The notes under the pieces are model-generated. The model worked only from the letters and a program-made list of their open reading frames with translations. It made no database searches and was not told where the DNA came from. Shown in pieces: positions 15,663-25,556 of a DNA stretch of 48,045 nt. Source of the stretch: SAR86 cluster bacterium (GTDB lineage: Bacteria; Pseudomonadota; Gammaproteobacteria; Pseudomonadales; Pseudohongiellaceae); assembly GCA_002401885.1 (NCBI GenBank), contig NVUL01000052.1, positions 1 to 48,045 on the forward strand. Reading direction: 5' to 3'. Within the stretch, counting starts at the first letter, position 1; the number at the start of each line of letters is the position of its first letter. A program made the position numbers and the translations under genes.

Positions 15663-18452
15663 CTACTCATCATCAGTCTCTCTAAACCCACGTATACCGT
15701 CACTTAATAGGCTGCTAATGCCGCCGCCCGTGATGTTTCCTAGTCCGTTCAGGGTGAATTGGACAAAAATTCCCTGATTCGGTTCGATATTAGGGACAAA
15801 CAATTCGTCCTCGTCAACCCATTCCCGCGCAATAACCCGTATTGTCGCACAACAATTACTGTATTCGACTCCCGCAAAGGTCTCTAAGTTCCGAGAATTG
15901 CTGTGGTCATAGTTCCATCTGGCCAGTAGCTTCCAAGTTTGATTTATCGGCCAGGCGGCTGAGAGATCGGTCTGCTTGATACGAGGATCGATTCCTGCCG
16001 GCAGCCTAAAATTAGGCGAATCCACCAGATTCCGGTAGCGATAGGCGACATTGAATAGATGATCGCGGTCCCTATGGTAGCGAAGTTGAAAACTGCCTTC
16101 GTCCAGCTCTTCAGTCTCTTCGTTCCATTGTACGTCAGTATTCAGACGCCAGCTCTCTCCGAAGGATAGGGCAAATTCACCTGCCAGCGCGGATTTTTGA
16201 TTCAGTGGAGAATAGCGCGGTATCCAGGATTGAATTGGGTTGCTCAGACTCACCTGCCTGTCATCGAAGTAGCGAATCTGGCCGAGGCTCATTCGGGCGC
16301 GCTCTTTGCCTTTCGGGTCGAGTATGCGACTCGTAATAGCAACGCTCGCCTGATCGGCATCGCCGATGCGATCACCGCCGCTGAATCGGTCTTCGCGGAA
16401 CAGTTGGCTGAAGCTGAAATTGAGCTCCGAGGTATCGAACAACGGGAGCATGCTCTGATCTTCAAACTCGCTAAATAGATAGTACGCCCTAGGTTCTAGT
16501 GTCTGGGTGAAACCTCCGGACATAGGGCGCTCGAAGATGAGCCCGCTATCAAAATTGTAGACGCTGATGCCAACGTCTGGATCATCCATCGATGCCGTGC
16601 TCTGATTCTGTAACTTGTAAGAGGCGTGCTTGTACTTTGCATTGGCGCGCAGGAACCAGCCCGGCTGTTCGATCGACCAACTGATTGCAGGTTCTAGATT
16701 CAAGCGTTCGCCATTTACGAGCGCACCGTTATCTAGTTGAGTCTGTGATAAGAGTGATTCATTCAGCGTTCGATCGAAAGAAGTAACCTGGCCGCTTAGT
16801 CCTACTCGAAAGCCTGCGCCTAAATAGGCGTCGGTATCAAAATAAAATTGAGGCAGACGATCATAGGGGCGATTCAGGTCTATCGAAGAAATAAATGGGT
16901 CGATTATCTGGATGCGCTGCACATTGAGGCCTGCTCGCAGATACTCGGTATTGAAATTTAGTCGTGCTTGCCTATTTAGGTGTGTGCGGCTGGTCGTATT
17001 CAGGCCATTGCTGCCCAGATCGTAGAAATAATCTTCATCGCTCACAGCATTGTAGTCAACAAAGCTGGACCAGTTGCGGCCATAGGCACCGTAATGTTCG
17101 TAGCCGATAAACCAGCGGTTATCTGTTGGCGGCGAATCGGAACCGAGCACGTTCGCCGTTGTTTCATCGAACAGTTTGTCATTGCCCAGGTAGGACATAT
17201 TGAGGGTGTTTATTGAAGTTTCGGCAAGATAACGAAGTTCTAGTCCTGTCAGCACGCCACGGTCTGATATGAGTCTGGGTGAGAGTGTGGCGTCGTATTG
17301 CGGCGCAAGATTGAAGTAGTAGGGCAGTTCGAAGTCGAAGCCGCCGCTGCGCGTCGATCCGGTGCTGGGTGACAAGAACCCAGACATGCGCTCGTCGCCG
17401 AGCGGAAAAGGTAGAGTGCCTGGATAGTAGAAAATCGGTACGTCTTTTATACGCAGGCTTACTGCGGTTGCATAGCCGCGTCCTTCATCTTGGTTGAGCA
17501 CGATGCTCTCTGCGCGGAATAACCAGAAGTTCGATTCGGGTTCGCAGCGGCTGAATTCGCCATTCTCGATGGTTACGCTGCCTGTGTCGCTACTGTAGGT
17601 GATGCTCTCGGCGTTGCCGTGGGCACCTAAGTCATGCAATACATACTGCGCATCTTCCACTCGATTGGCGCCAGCATCATTATCAATAAAGGCTGAACTG
17701 CCTCGCAGCATGACGCCTGGCTCGCGAAAAATAACATCACCCTGCATTAGCACGGTGTTCTCTTCGCGATCGATAGTAGTGAATTCGTCGTTCTCGATGG
17801 TGCGATAGCCCTGCTGCACGATGATATTGCCGTCGATACTGACAAGGGTCTGCGAGATGCTGGTTATGCCCTGCTCGGCATCGAAACGGGTTTCGGAATC
17901 GGCAGGTCGGTTCTCGTTATCTTTCTCGCGTCCAGTAGGGTCTACAAACGCGCCGCAGCAGTTTCCATCCAGCTGAGCGAGTTGCTCTTTGCTTAAGGAT
18001 GCTAGTGGAACCCAATCTAGCTCATAGCGTCGGGTGTTGTTGGTGGCTCTGAGCACAGTCGGCTCGCTTTCGTTTGGTGACTCTGTATTGGTAGCGGCAT
18101 CAATCCCACCAATTCTAGCTCCAGCTTCAGTATTGTTTGGGGGCCGGGTAGTTGTGGGTACTGTGTTAGTGCTGCCGGGAGTTGGGTTCTCCTGCCGGTT
18201 CTCGGGAGCAGCATCGCTACGGCCAATTCTAGCTTCGGCTTCAGTATTGTTTGTGGGCAGGGTTGTTGTGGGTACTGTATTAGCGCTGTCGGGGATTAGG
18301 TTCTCACAGATCCAGCCATCGCCTGCATCGTTTGCGTGGCAGCTGAATTGCGGAAGCTGTGCCTGTGCTGTGCTGGTTATTGCAGTGAGTAGTAATCCCG
18401 AAGACAAGATTAGGGCTATTTCAGCAGAGAGATGGCGTTTTTTGAACGGCAT
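15663..18452 (-). CDS. lptD: LPS-assembly outer-membrane protein LptD
   Basis: LptD with the lipoprotein LptE inserts lipopolysaccharide into the outer leaflet. The 929-residue protein has a signal peptide (MPFKKRHLSAEIAL to TAQA). An unusual Thr/Pro/Asn-rich region (about 50-125) follows, containing a tandem duplication. Then come the beta-jellyroll OstA domain (GDVIFREPGVMLRG) and a long beta-barrel (for example YYPGTLPFPLGDERMSGFL). Cysteines that could form the known disulfides are present, with a C-terminal Cys pair in YSNCCATIRV and others near the N-terminus. The ATG at 18452 was chosen because an upstream GTG would bury the signal peptide. It starts the lptD-to-apaH run and is divergent from amgK. 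Confidence 0.96.
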   Translation of the reverse strand: MPFKKRHLSAEIALILSSGLLLTAITSTAQAQLPQFSCHANDAGDGWICENLIPDSANTVPTTTLPTNNTEAEARIGRSDAAPENRQENPTPGSTNTVPTTTRPPNNTEAGARIGGIDAATNTESPNESEPTVLRATNNTRRYELDWVPLASLSKEQLAQLDGNCCGAFVDPTGREKDNENRPADSETRFDAEQGITSISQTLVSIDGNIIVQQGYRTIENDEFTTIDREENTVLMQGDVIFREPGVMLRGSSAFIDNDAGANRVEDAQYVLHDLGAHGNAESITYSSDTGSVTIENGEFSRCEPESNFWLFRAESIVLNQDEGRGYATAVSLRIKDVPIFYYPGTLPFPLGDERMSGFLSPSTGSTRSGGFDFELPYYFNLAPQYDATLSPRLISDRGVLTGLELRYLAETSINTLNMSYLGNDKLFDETTANVLGSDSPPTDNRWFIGYEHYGAYGRNWSSFVDYNAVSDEDYFYDLGSNGLNTTSRTHLNRQARLNFNTEYLRAGLNVQRIQIIDPFISSIDLNRPYDRLPQFYFDTDAYLGAGFRVGLSGQVTSFDRTLNESLLSQTQLDNGALVNGERLNLEPAISWSIEQPGWFLRANAKYKHASYKLQNQSTASMDDPDVGISVYNFDSGLIFERPMSGGFTQTLEPRAYYLFSEFEDQSMLPLFDTSELNFSFSQLFREDRFSGGDRIGDADQASVAITSRILDPKGKERARMSLGQIRYFDDRQVSLSNPIQSWIPRYSPLNQKSALAGEFALSFGESWRLNTDVQWNEETEELDEGSFQLRYHRDRDHLFNVAYRYRNLVDSPNFRLPAGIDPRIKQTDLSAAWPINQTWKLLARWNYDHSNSRNLETFAGVEYSNCCATIRVIAREWVDEDELFVPNIEPNQGIFVQFTLNGLGNITGGGISSLLSDGIRGFRETDDE
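18094..18294 (-). repeat. 114-base tandem duplication inside lptD
   Basis: Two diverged units (18094-18180 and 18208-18294) are offset by exactly 114 bases, measured from the shared CCAATTCTAGCT at 18109 and 18223. The period is 38 codons, so the frame is kept. Both units encode NTVPTTT, NNTEA, ARIG and DAA. They lie between the signal peptide and the jellyroll domain of LptD. Confidence 0.85.
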
Positions 18453-18686
18453 ACTTGATTCGAGGGTTCCTAATTCTATTCGGTAAATCACTGTGGTAGG
18501 CGGCGGCCCTTAAACAAATTTGGATTGAAACCGACTAACTAAGTGACAAGAGATGCTGTGACCAAGCATTAAGCAAGGCATAATAATTCATCGCGGATTG
18601 AATGCAAAGCGGGGCCTTAGACTTCCGGTGTCGAAGCCTGCCAAAGAACGCCCGAAAACAAGAGAGACAAGAGAAAAAGAGTCAGA

Positions 18687-19763
18687 ATGAACGATAGTCG
18701 CAAGGCGCAGTTAAACGCTTGGGTAAATGGACAACTGAGTCAGCTTTTGGAATTGGGCTCGGTCGATATTGAGTTGACTACTGTGAGTGGAGACGCGAGC
18801 TTTCGTCGTTACTTCCGCGCCCAGCTTCCCGAGCAAAGCTTTATCGCGGTAGACGCGCCACCGGATAATGAAAGCAGTGAATTGTTTGTGGAGATTGCCG
18901 GTTACTTACGAGAAGCGGGGGTCAAATCACCCAAGGTGTTCGCGAAGAATTACGCAGAGGGGTTTCTACTGCTTGAGGATTTCGGCGACCGTCTATACCT
19001 GCCGCGTTTGTTAACGCTGCAAGACGGTGGAATGGATTCCATTTCCGAGTATCAGGTTGAGAGTCTGTACAAGGACGCGATCCGCGCACTAGTCAAGATA
19101 CAGTCGAAAGTAGATAAAAAGAGACTTGCCCCCTATAACCGCGAAAAGTTGCGCACAGAGATGCAGCTGTTCGAAGACTGGTTTTGTAAGCGCTTTCTTG
19201 GGCTCGATCTGAGCGCTAGCGATCACGAATTAATCGCCAGCGCTTTTACTTTCCTAGAAGAGGCCGCTCTAGGGCAAACTCAGCTCGCGGTACATCGCGA
19301 CTACCATTCGCGGAATCTGCTGATTCTCGATGATGCGAAATTTGCAGAAGGCGAGGGGCCGGGCATCATAGATTTTCAAGATGCGATGGCAGGGGCCTAT
19401 AGCTACGATCTGGTCTCTCTGCTACGGGATTGTTATATCCGCTGGAGCCCGGATTTAGTCGAATCACTGGCACTTCATTACTTCGAATTGGCGAGCTCGG
19501 CTGGGTTAGTAGAAGGCGTTGCAGCCTCTCAATTCCGCCGCGATTTCGATCTCATGGGCCTGCAGCGCAATTTTAAGGTCATGGGAATCTTCTCTCGTCT
19601 GTGCATAAGAGATAATAAACCGCAGTATTTGGCCGATATCCCTCTGGTTATCCAGTATTTTCTGGAAGTAGCCTGTAAGTATGAGGAAATGGCTCCGTTC
19701 CTAGACTGGTTTGAGACAAATGTGCTTATCGTAGCGAAAGCGAAACTCAATCTGGAACTCTAA
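18687..19763 (+). CDS. amgK: N-acetylmuramate/N-acetylglucosamine kinase AmgK
   Basis: AmgK phosphorylates MurNAc and GlcNAc at the anomeric position in the peptidoglycan recycling route known from Pseudomonas. The 358-residue protein has the aminoglycoside-phosphotransferase fold. Motifs are SGDASFRRYFRA at the N-terminus, LLLEDFGDRLY, the catalytic loop AVHRDYHSRNLL (His-x-Asp type), and the metal-binding GIIDFQDAMAG. Its stop overlaps the murU start as TAATG, which supports the AmgK-MurU assignment over other phosphotransferases. It is divergent from lptD across a 234-base promoter region with no clear hexamers. Confidence 0.9.
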   Translation: MNDSRKAQLNAWVNGQLSQLLELGSVDIELTTVSGDASFRRYFRAQLPEQSFIAVDAPPDNESSELFVEIAGYLREAGVKSPKVFAKNYAEGFLLLEDFGDRLYLPRLLTLQDGGMDSISEYQVESLYKDAIRALVKIQSKVDKKRLAPYNREKLRTEMQLFEDWFCKRFLGLDLSASDHELIASAFTFLEEAALGQTQLAVHRDYHSRNLLILDDAKFAEGEGPGIIDFQDAMAGAYSYDLVSLLRDCYIRWSPDLVESLALHYFELASSAGLVEGVAASQFRRDFDLMGLQRNFKVMGIFSRLCIRDNKPQYLADIPLVIQYFLEVACKYEEMAPFLDWFETNVLIVAKAKLNLEL

Positions 19764-20470
19764 TGCGCGCAATGATTTTGGCGGCCGGGCTTGGCAAGCG
19801 AATGCAGCCTCTCACCGCCGACCTACCCAAGCCTCTATTGAAAGTAGGGAGCAAGACTCTTATCGAACATCAGATTGAGAGGCTTGTTGCTGGCGGTGTA
19901 ACAGGCATCGTGATCAATCATTTTTATTTGGGGGGCATGATCGAGGAGCTGCTCGGGAATGGATCGAGGTACGGTACTTCGATCAGCTACTCGAAAGAAG
20001 CAATTAGATTAGAGACGGCAGGCGGCATCATCAAGGCGTTACCTCAGCTGCAAGACGATTGCTTTCTGGTAGTGAATGCGGACATCTGGACAGACTTCAA
20101 TTTTGCCAGTTTAGAGCCAGTCGACGGAATCGATAGGTTGGCTCACCTAGTTCTGGTCGAGAATGCGGATCACCATCCGCACGGTGATTTCTATATTGAT
20201 GAAAAGGGCCGAGTTCACGAAGATCATTCCTCTAGAGATCAGCGCCTGACTTTCAGCGGCATCAGTGTGATGCACAAGAATCTATTTCGTGACTATCCGA
20301 TCCAGCCGAGATCCCATGTGCCTCTTTTGCAGGAGGCTATGCTAGTAGAGCAGGTGAGTGGTGAGGTGTACGAAGGCCTGTGGATGGACATCGGCACGCC
20401 AGCACGACTGAAAGAAGTTAATGCGCTCAGAGATGCAGACATGAAAGCAAATCCTGAGACAGGTGAGTAG
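19763..20470 (+). CDS. murU: N-acetylmuramate alpha-1-phosphate uridylyltransferase MurU
   Basis: MurU converts MurNAc 1-phosphate plus UTP to UDP-MurNAc and so returns recycled muramic acid to cell-wall synthesis, bypassing the fosfomycin-sensitive step. The 235-residue nucleotidyltransferase shows AMILAAGLGKRMQPLT, PKPLLKVG, VVNADIWTDF and a C-terminal MDIGTPARL. Overlap with amgK by one base indicates translational coupling. On sequence alone it could be a sugar-1-phosphate nucleotidyltransferase of other specificity, but the pairing with amgK favours MurU. Confidence 0.9.
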   Translation: MRAMILAAGLGKRMQPLTADLPKPLLKVGSKTLIEHQIERLVAGGVTGIVINHFYLGGMIEELLGNGSRYGTSISYSKEAIRLETAGGIIKALPQLQDDCFLVVNADIWTDFNFASLEPVDGIDRLAHLVLVENADHHPHGDFYIDEKGRVHEDHSSRDQRLTFSGISVMHKNLFRDYPIQPRSHVPLLQEAMLVEQVSGEVYEGLWMDIGTPARLKEVNALRDADMKANPETGE

Positions 20471-20472
20471 AG

Positions 20473-21231
20473 ATGTTGACGGCGCTTACAAGCAAAGCCT
20501 ATAGGAAAGCCCTGTTCAAGCGGCTCAGTGGTTTTAGTGCCGCTGCCGAACTGCCCGCAGGAGGTCGTGCCGAACAGCAGTTATCCCGTGCCATGTTTAT
20601 GGTGCTGGGTCGGCTTGCGAAGATGGATGGCAGAGTGACTCAGGAAGAGATCGACTATGGAAGCCAGATCATGCAGCGCATGGCATTGGTTGGTGAGAAA
20701 CGACGCCAGGCAATCAGTGCCTACGACCAGGGCAAGTATCCAGATGCGGATCTATATGAATCGGTAGCCTTGGCTGCGAAAGTTATAGGACGGCGTAGCG
20801 CTCTAGCAAAATTATTTCTGCAGATTCAATGCGAGGCTGCCTATCTTAAGGGAGACCTCCGCTTGAAAGACAAGATGCTGTTAAGGGATGTGGCTGAACA
20901 ACTAGGGTATTCCAAGTCAGAATTTCTCGCTATCGCCTCTGCTACCCAGTCCAAGCACTATAAGCGCGCAGAGGGGATTCCTCGCAGCGAGTTTTTGAAG
21001 TCCCAAGGAAGGTCGTTTCTGCAGAATGCCTACCGTGTGCTGCAGTTGGAGCCGGGCGTGGAGGATGGAGAGATTCGCCGTGCTTACTTGCGCATGATGT
21101 CACGCTACCACCCCGACAAGCTTGCCAGCAGCAATGCCTCCGAGGATGCCCTCAGGCAGGCGCAGGAGAACACGATGGCGATTCGCAGTGCCTACGAAGC
21201 GCTCTGTGGGTTTCGTAAGCTCCGTGTCTAG
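20473..21231 (+). CDS. DjlA-like co-chaperone with TerB and C-terminal J domain, no membrane anchor
   Basis: The 252-residue protein has a TerB-like helical domain (about 35-160, with AMFMVLGRLAKMDGRVTQEE). A J domain at the C-terminus has AYRVLQLEPG and YHPDKL, which contains the HPD motif that stimulates DnaK ATPase. This is the DjlA layout, but classical DjlA begins with a transmembrane segment that is absent here. The N-terminus is instead basic and moderately polar. It lies two bases after murU in the same operon. Function as a DnaK partner is inferred from the intact HPD. Confidence 0.85.
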   Translation: MLTALTSKAYRKALFKRLSGFSAAAELPAGGRAEQQLSRAMFMVLGRLAKMDGRVTQEEIDYGSQIMQRMALVGEKRRQAISAYDQGKYPDADLYESVALAAKVIGRRSALAKLFLQIQCEAAYLKGDLRLKDKMLLRDVAEQLGYSKSEFLAIASATQSKHYKRAEGIPRSEFLKSQGRSFLQNAYRVLQLEPGVEDGEIRRAYLRMMSRYHPDKLASSNASEDALRQAQENTMAIRSAYEALCGFRKLRV

Positions 21232-21407
21232 ATTCTTCAGTGCTGCAACCCCGCGCCGTTAGAGTTATCTCTCCAACTGGCGTCCTCTCAATCTCTCAAA
21301 CGACCCCCAAACGGAAGTTTTTATGGACATGGGTTTCCAATCAGGACAAGCCCTGACATTGTCTGTAAAATGCTGCTTTCTCACACTTCGCAATACGGGC
21401 CTAGGTA

Positions 21408-22091
21408 ATGAAAGATTATTTGATCGCTCCCTCCATCTTGTCCGCCGACTTCGCTAGACTCGGTGAAGAAGTCAACGCAGTCTTGGATGCGGGCGCGGAT
21501 GTCGTTCATTTCGATGTCATGGACAATCACTATGTGCCTAACCTCACGATCGGGCCGATGGTGTGTCAGGCGCTCAGGAATCACAAAATCACTGCGCCAA
21601 TCGACGTGCATTTGATGGTGAGCCCCGTCGACCAACTCATCTATGATTTCGCCAAGGCTGGTGCCTCTTATATCAGTTTTCATCCCGAGGCCACCGGGCA
21701 TGTAGATCGCTCCTTGCAGCTGATCCGAGAGCAGGGCTGCAAGTCTGGACTAGTCTTCAATCCTGGCACGCCAATCGATTGCCTAGAATATTTGATGGAC
21801 AAGATCGATGTCATCCTCTTAATGTCGGTAAACCCAGGGTTCGGTGGACAGAAATTCATCCCCTCGACGCTCAAGAAATTGCAACAAGTGCGCCAGCTCA
21901 TCGATGACAGCGACTACTCTATTCGCTTAGAAGTAGATGGCGGTGTCGGTGTTTCCAATATTCGCGAGATCGCAGACGCCGGCGCAGACATGTTCGTGGC
22001 CGGCTCAGCCATTTTCAACAGCGATGACTATGCCAAGACTATCGCCGAGATGCGATCGCAGTTGGGACAGAGTCCCGACAAGCATCACTGA
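21408..22091 (+). CDS. rpe: Ribulose-phosphate 3-epimerase
   Basis: Rpe interconverts ribulose 5-phosphate and xylulose 5-phosphate. The 227-residue TIM barrel begins [14 protein letters not shown] and carries [34 protein letters not shown] and LEVDGGV, all diagnostic. The 176 bases upstream contain overlapping short inverted repeats around 21340-21365 (TCAGG/CCTGA and GACAA/TTGTC). In pseudomonads a phosphoglycolate phosphatase gene (gph) separates rpe from trpE; here trpE follows after 56 bases. Confidence 0.96.
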   Translation: MKDYLIAPSILSADFARLGEEVNAVLDAGADVVHFDVMDNHYVPNLTIGPMVCQALRNHKITAPIDVHLMVSPVDQLIYDFAKAGASYISFHPEATGHVDRSLQLIREQGCKSGLVFNPGTPIDCLEYLMDKIDVILLMSVNPGFGGQKFIPSTLKKLQQVRQLIDDSDYSIRLEVDGGVGVSNIREIADAGADMFVAGSAIFNSDDYAKTIAEMRSQLGQSPDKHH

Positions 22092-22147
22092 AACCCGATC
22101 CTATTTCGTGTCCCCGATGTTTAGAATAGAGAGCCCTGAGTTATCTA

Positions 22148-23638
22148 ATGACTGAAGAACAATTTCAGAAACTCGCCGAATCTGGCTTTAACCGCATCCC
22201 CATAGTGCGCGAGATTCTAGCTGACACCGAAACGCCTCTGAGTATCTATCTGAAACTGGGTAAGGGAGAAGGTACTGGCGAGCATAGCTATTTCTTCGAG
22301 TCAGTTCAGGGTGGCGAGAAATGGGGTCGCTATTCAATTATCGGATTACCTTGTTCCACTGTGCTGCGCGTTGTGGGCGAAACTGTAACCGTCGAAGACA
22401 ACGGAAAGGTTGTTGAAGAGGTGGTTACAAAAAAACCTTTCGATTTTATTGCTGATTTTAAGAATCGCTTTAAGGTTGCTGAGCTTGCTGATGGCCAGCG
22501 CTTCAATGGTGGCCTTGTCGGCTATTTTTCATACGATACGGTGAGGTTTGTTGAAACGAGCATCGGCCCCTCGCAGGGCAAAGATGAGATCGGCACGCCC
22601 GACATCTTGTTAATGTTATCCGAGGAAGTTGTGGTCTTCGATAACCTCAGTGGAACTATTTGTTTTGTGATAAATGTCGATCCAGCTCAGGAAGATGCCT
22701 ATGCTGCAGCCCAGCAGCGATTGGATTTTTTGCAGGAGCAGTTGAAAAAGTCGGTTCCTCTGCCAAGCCTTCAAGAACCAAAGTCAGTTCTAGACGCGGA
22801 CTTCGCTCACCATTTCTCGCGACAGAATTACCAGCAGGCAGTTGAGAAGATAAAGGAATATATAGTTGCAGGCGATGTCATGCAGGTCGTGCTCTCGCAG
22901 CGCATGTCTGTGCCTTTTTCCGGGGAGCCGCTAAACCTTTATCGCGCATTACGATTCTTGAATCCTTCGCCTTACATGGTCTACTTCGATCTCGGCGATC
23001 ATCATGTGGTCAGTGCATCGCCTGAGATTTTGGCGCGAGTAGAAGACAGCAAGATCACCGTGCGCCCATTGGCTGGAACGCGCAAGCGTGGCAATAGCGA
23101 AGCGGAAGACTTAGCACTCGAAGAGGATTTGCTGGCCGATGCGAAGGAAATAGCTGAGCATCTAATGTTGATAGACCTCAGTCGCAACGATTCCGGCAGA
23201 GTCTCCAAGACCGGATCTGTCACGGTGCCCAAGCAGATGTTCGTGGAGCGCTATTCGCACGTCATGCATATTGCATCGATAGTAGAGAGTGAGATACAGG
23301 CCGACAAATCTGCGCTAGATGTGTTGCAGGCGACGCTACCGGTCGGAACCCTGAGCGGTGCACCCAAGGTGCGGGCCATGGAAATCATCGACGAGTTGGA
23401 GCCTGAGAAACGCGGCATCTATGGCGGAGCCATGGGCTATCTGGGCTGGAATGACAATATGGACATGGCTATCGCTATTCGCACCGCTGTAATCAAGAAT
23501 GAGAAGCTGTATGTGCAGGCTGGTGCTGGAATCGTTGCCGATTCACAGCCTGAAATGGAATGGGAAGAAACGCAGAATAAGGCCAGGGCCATAGTGCGTG
23601 CCGTGCAGATGGCGAACAATAAGTTGTCCGTCGAATAA
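22148..23638 (+). CDS. trpE: Anthranilate synthase component I
   Basis: TrpE makes anthranilate from chorismate using ammonia supplied by TrpG. The 496-residue protein has the N-terminal regulatory domain, whose early FNRIP and LKLGKGEG segments resemble the tryptophan-feedback site region. The chorismate-binding domain contains [31 protein letters not shown], and [17 protein letters not shown]. No leader peptide or attenuator is visible in the 56-base gap after rpe. The 176 bases to trpG contain a T-rich tract (23700-23709) after weak inverted repeats, so trpGDC may have its own promoter. Confidence 0.96.
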   Translation: MTEEQFQKLAESGFNRIPIVREILADTETPLSIYLKLGKGEGTGEHSYFFESVQGGEKWGRYSIIGLPCSTVLRVVGETVTVEDNGKVVEEVVTKKPFDFIADFKNRFKVAELADGQRFNGGLVGYFSYDTVRFVETSIGPSQGKDEIGTPDILLMLSEEVVVFDNLSGTICFVINVDPAQEDAYAAAQQRLDFLQEQLKKSVPLPSLQEPKSVLDADFAHHFSRQNYQQAVEKIKEYIVAGDVMQVVLSQRMSVPFSGEPLNLYRALRFLNPSPYMVYFDLGDHHVVSASPEILARVEDSKITVRPLAGTRKRGNSEAEDLALEEDLLADAKEIAEHLMLIDLSRNDSGRVSKTGSVTVPKQMFVERYSHVMHIASIVESEIQADKSALDVLQATLPVGTLSGAPKVRAMEIIDELEPEKRGIYGGAMGYLGWNDNMDMAIAIRTAVIKNEKLYVQAGAGIVADSQPEMEWEETQNKARAIVRAVQMANNKLSVE

Positions 23639-23814
23639 TTCTTGTATTGAACCTAGGCCCGATCTCTTAGAGCCTTTCAGGCATCCATTACTTTAGCTCT
23701 TCTTTTTTTCAAGTCTGCGATTGCTCTTTGGATCATTATGGCTATTCAAGACAGAATTCGCTTGGACTGCTAGAATGGCGCTCTCAAATTTTGGGCTTAA
23801 TGAGGGTCTGCTCA

Positions 23815-24396
23815 GTGCTTTTGATGATCGACAATTATGATTCCTTCACCTATAACGTGGTGCAATATCTGGGCGAACTCGGTGCCGATGTGCAAGTGTA
23901 TCGCAACGATGCCATCTCGATCGACGAGATAGAGTCTTTGGACCCAGCGCAGCTTGTTATTTCTCCCGGCCCATGCACGCCGAAGGAGGCCGGCATATCC
24001 ATGCGGGTAATTAGTCATTTTGCGGGCAAGATTCCGCTTCTAGGCATCTGCCTCGGTCATCAGAGCATCGGTCAGGTGTACGGTGGCGAGGTCGTCCGTG
24101 CTAAGAAAGTGATGCATGGAAAGCTCTCCGCGATTCATCACAACGGACAGGGTGTCTTTAAGGATTTGGCGGAGCCCTTTACAGCGACGCGCTATCACTC
24201 ATTGGTCGTTGATGCACTGCAACTACCCGATTGTTTAGAAGTGACGGCATGGACCGAGAATGAGAATGGTGGGCTTGAGGAGATAATGGGCCTAAGACAT
24301 AAAGAACTCGCCGTAGAGGGTGTGCAATTTCATCCCGAGTCAATTCTTAGCGAGCATGGACATGCTTTGTTGAAGAACTTTCTAGACCAGAACTAA
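23815..24396 (+). CDS. trpG: Anthranilate synthase component II (glutamine amidotransferase)
   Basis: TrpG hydrolyses glutamine and passes ammonia to TrpE; it may also serve p-aminobenzoate synthesis. The GTG start at 23815 gives [14 protein letters not shown], the typical N-terminus, with GAGGG upstream. The upstream open frame adds 29 residues unlike the family. The 193-residue protein shows the triad motifs [11 protein letters not shown] (catalytic Cys) and GVQFHPES (His-x-Glu), plus RYHSLVV. It heads the trpGDC cluster. Confidence 0.95.
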   Translation: MLLMIDNYDSFTYNVVQYLGELGADVQVYRNDAISIDEIESLDPAQLVISPGPCTPKEAGISMRVISHFAGKIPLLGICLGHQSIGQVYGGEVVRAKKVMHGKLSAIHHNGQGVFKDLAEPFTATRYHSLVVDALQLPDCLEVTAWTENENGGLEEIMGLRHKELAVEGVQFHPESILSEHGHALLKNFLDQN

Positions 24397-24468
24397 GCCG
24401 CTATTTTTCACGAGACATCTTCGACTTTAACTTTCAAGATCAACACTAATTAGCTACGGTAAGAACTA

Positions 24469-25497
24469 ATGGATATAAGAGCAGCCATCAAGGCAGTCAC
24501 ATCGGGTGTGGATTTAGACAGAGATCAGATGATTTCGGTTATGCGCGAGCTCATGTCGGGTAAATCTACCGACGCACAGAATGCCGCCTTTCTTGTCGGC
24601 CTGCAGATGAAGGGTGTGAAGGCGTCCGAGATACTAGGCGGCGCCACGGTGATGCGCGAATTGGCCACGAAGGTGCAGCTTGCAGATCACCCACACCTAG
24701 TCGACACTTGCGGAACCGGTGGTAGTGGCTCCAACAAGTTTAACGTGTCTACGGCCTCGGCTATAGTAGCTGCCTGCGCGGGAGCAAAGGTGGCGAAGCA
24801 TGGCAATCGCGGTGCGACGAGCAAAAGTGGCAGCGCCGATGTGCTGGAGGCGGCGGGCGTCAATCTCGCATTGGGTGCAGAGGATGTTGCCGCGACTATT
24901 GAGCAGGTGGGGATCGGATTCATGTTTGCACCCGCGCACCACAGCGCCATGAAGCATGTGATTACGGCGAGAAAGGAAATCGGAGTTAGAACCGTATTCA
25001 ATCTGTTGGGTCCTCTGACAAACCCTGCAGGCGCGCCGAATCAAATTATCGGGGTGTTTGATGCCGCGTGGATACCTTCGTTGTTAGAGGTGTTGAAGGA
25101 GCTAGGCAGCAGCCACGTATTGATAGTAGCGGCAGAAGATGGGCTGGATGAGATTAGCATCGCAGCGACATCGACAGTAGGCGAGCTGCGTGATGGCAAG
25201 ATATCACTGTATACCGTCGAGCCTGCTGATTTCGGAATTCAGTGTTACGCCGACTATTCCATGCTGCAGATCGATAGCGCTGAAGAAAGCCTAGCCATGT
25301 TGAAGGATGCGCTTGGCAATCGGAACCAGGCTGCGGCAGATATCGTAGCCCTAAATGCAGGTGCTGCCATCTATGCGGCGAATTTGACAGATGATCTCTC
25401 TGCCGGCGTTGCCAAGGCGCAGAGTATTCTGCAGTCGGGTGAGGCTTTAGAAAAACTAGAGCGACTGGCCGAGTTCACTCAATCGCTGAAGAAATAG
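24469..25497 (+). CDS. trpD: Anthranilate phosphoribosyltransferase
   Basis: TrpD joins anthranilate to PRPP. The 342-residue protein shows the PRPP-binding DTCGTGGSGSNKFNVST, the KHGNRGATSKSGSADVLEA segment, and MFAPAHHSAMKHV, all typical of the family. It follows trpG by 72 bases and precedes trpC by 59. Confidence 0.97.
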   Translation: MDIRAAIKAVTSGVDLDRDQMISVMRELMSGKSTDAQNAAFLVGLQMKGVKASEILGGATVMRELATKVQLADHPHLVDTCGTGGSGSNKFNVSTASAIVAACAGAKVAKHGNRGATSKSGSADVLEAAGVNLALGAEDVAATIEQVGIGFMFAPAHHSAMKHVITARKEIGVRTVFNLLGPLTNPAGAPNQIIGVFDAAWIPSLLEVLKELGSSHVLIVAAEDGLDEISIAATSTVGELRDGKISLYTVEPADFGIQCYADYSMLQIDSAEESLAMLKDALGNRNQAAADIVALNAGAAIYAANLTDDLSAGVAKAQSILQSGEALEKLERLAEFTQSLKK

Positions 25498-25556
25498 ATC
25501 GGTTCCACAATAGAAGAGCAGCATAGAAGATATTCACAGTAGAGCGAGCACACACT

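Noticed and set aside
22092..22147. trp attenuator or leader peptide upstream of trpE
   Set aside because: The gap is only 56 bases, with no short frame containing tandem Trp codons and no terminator hairpin.
23639..23814. Strong intrinsic terminator between trpE and trpG
   Set aside because: AGAGC/GCTCT before a T run has a 22-base loop, and the inner GCCT hairpin is too far from the T run. Evidence is too weak for a feature.
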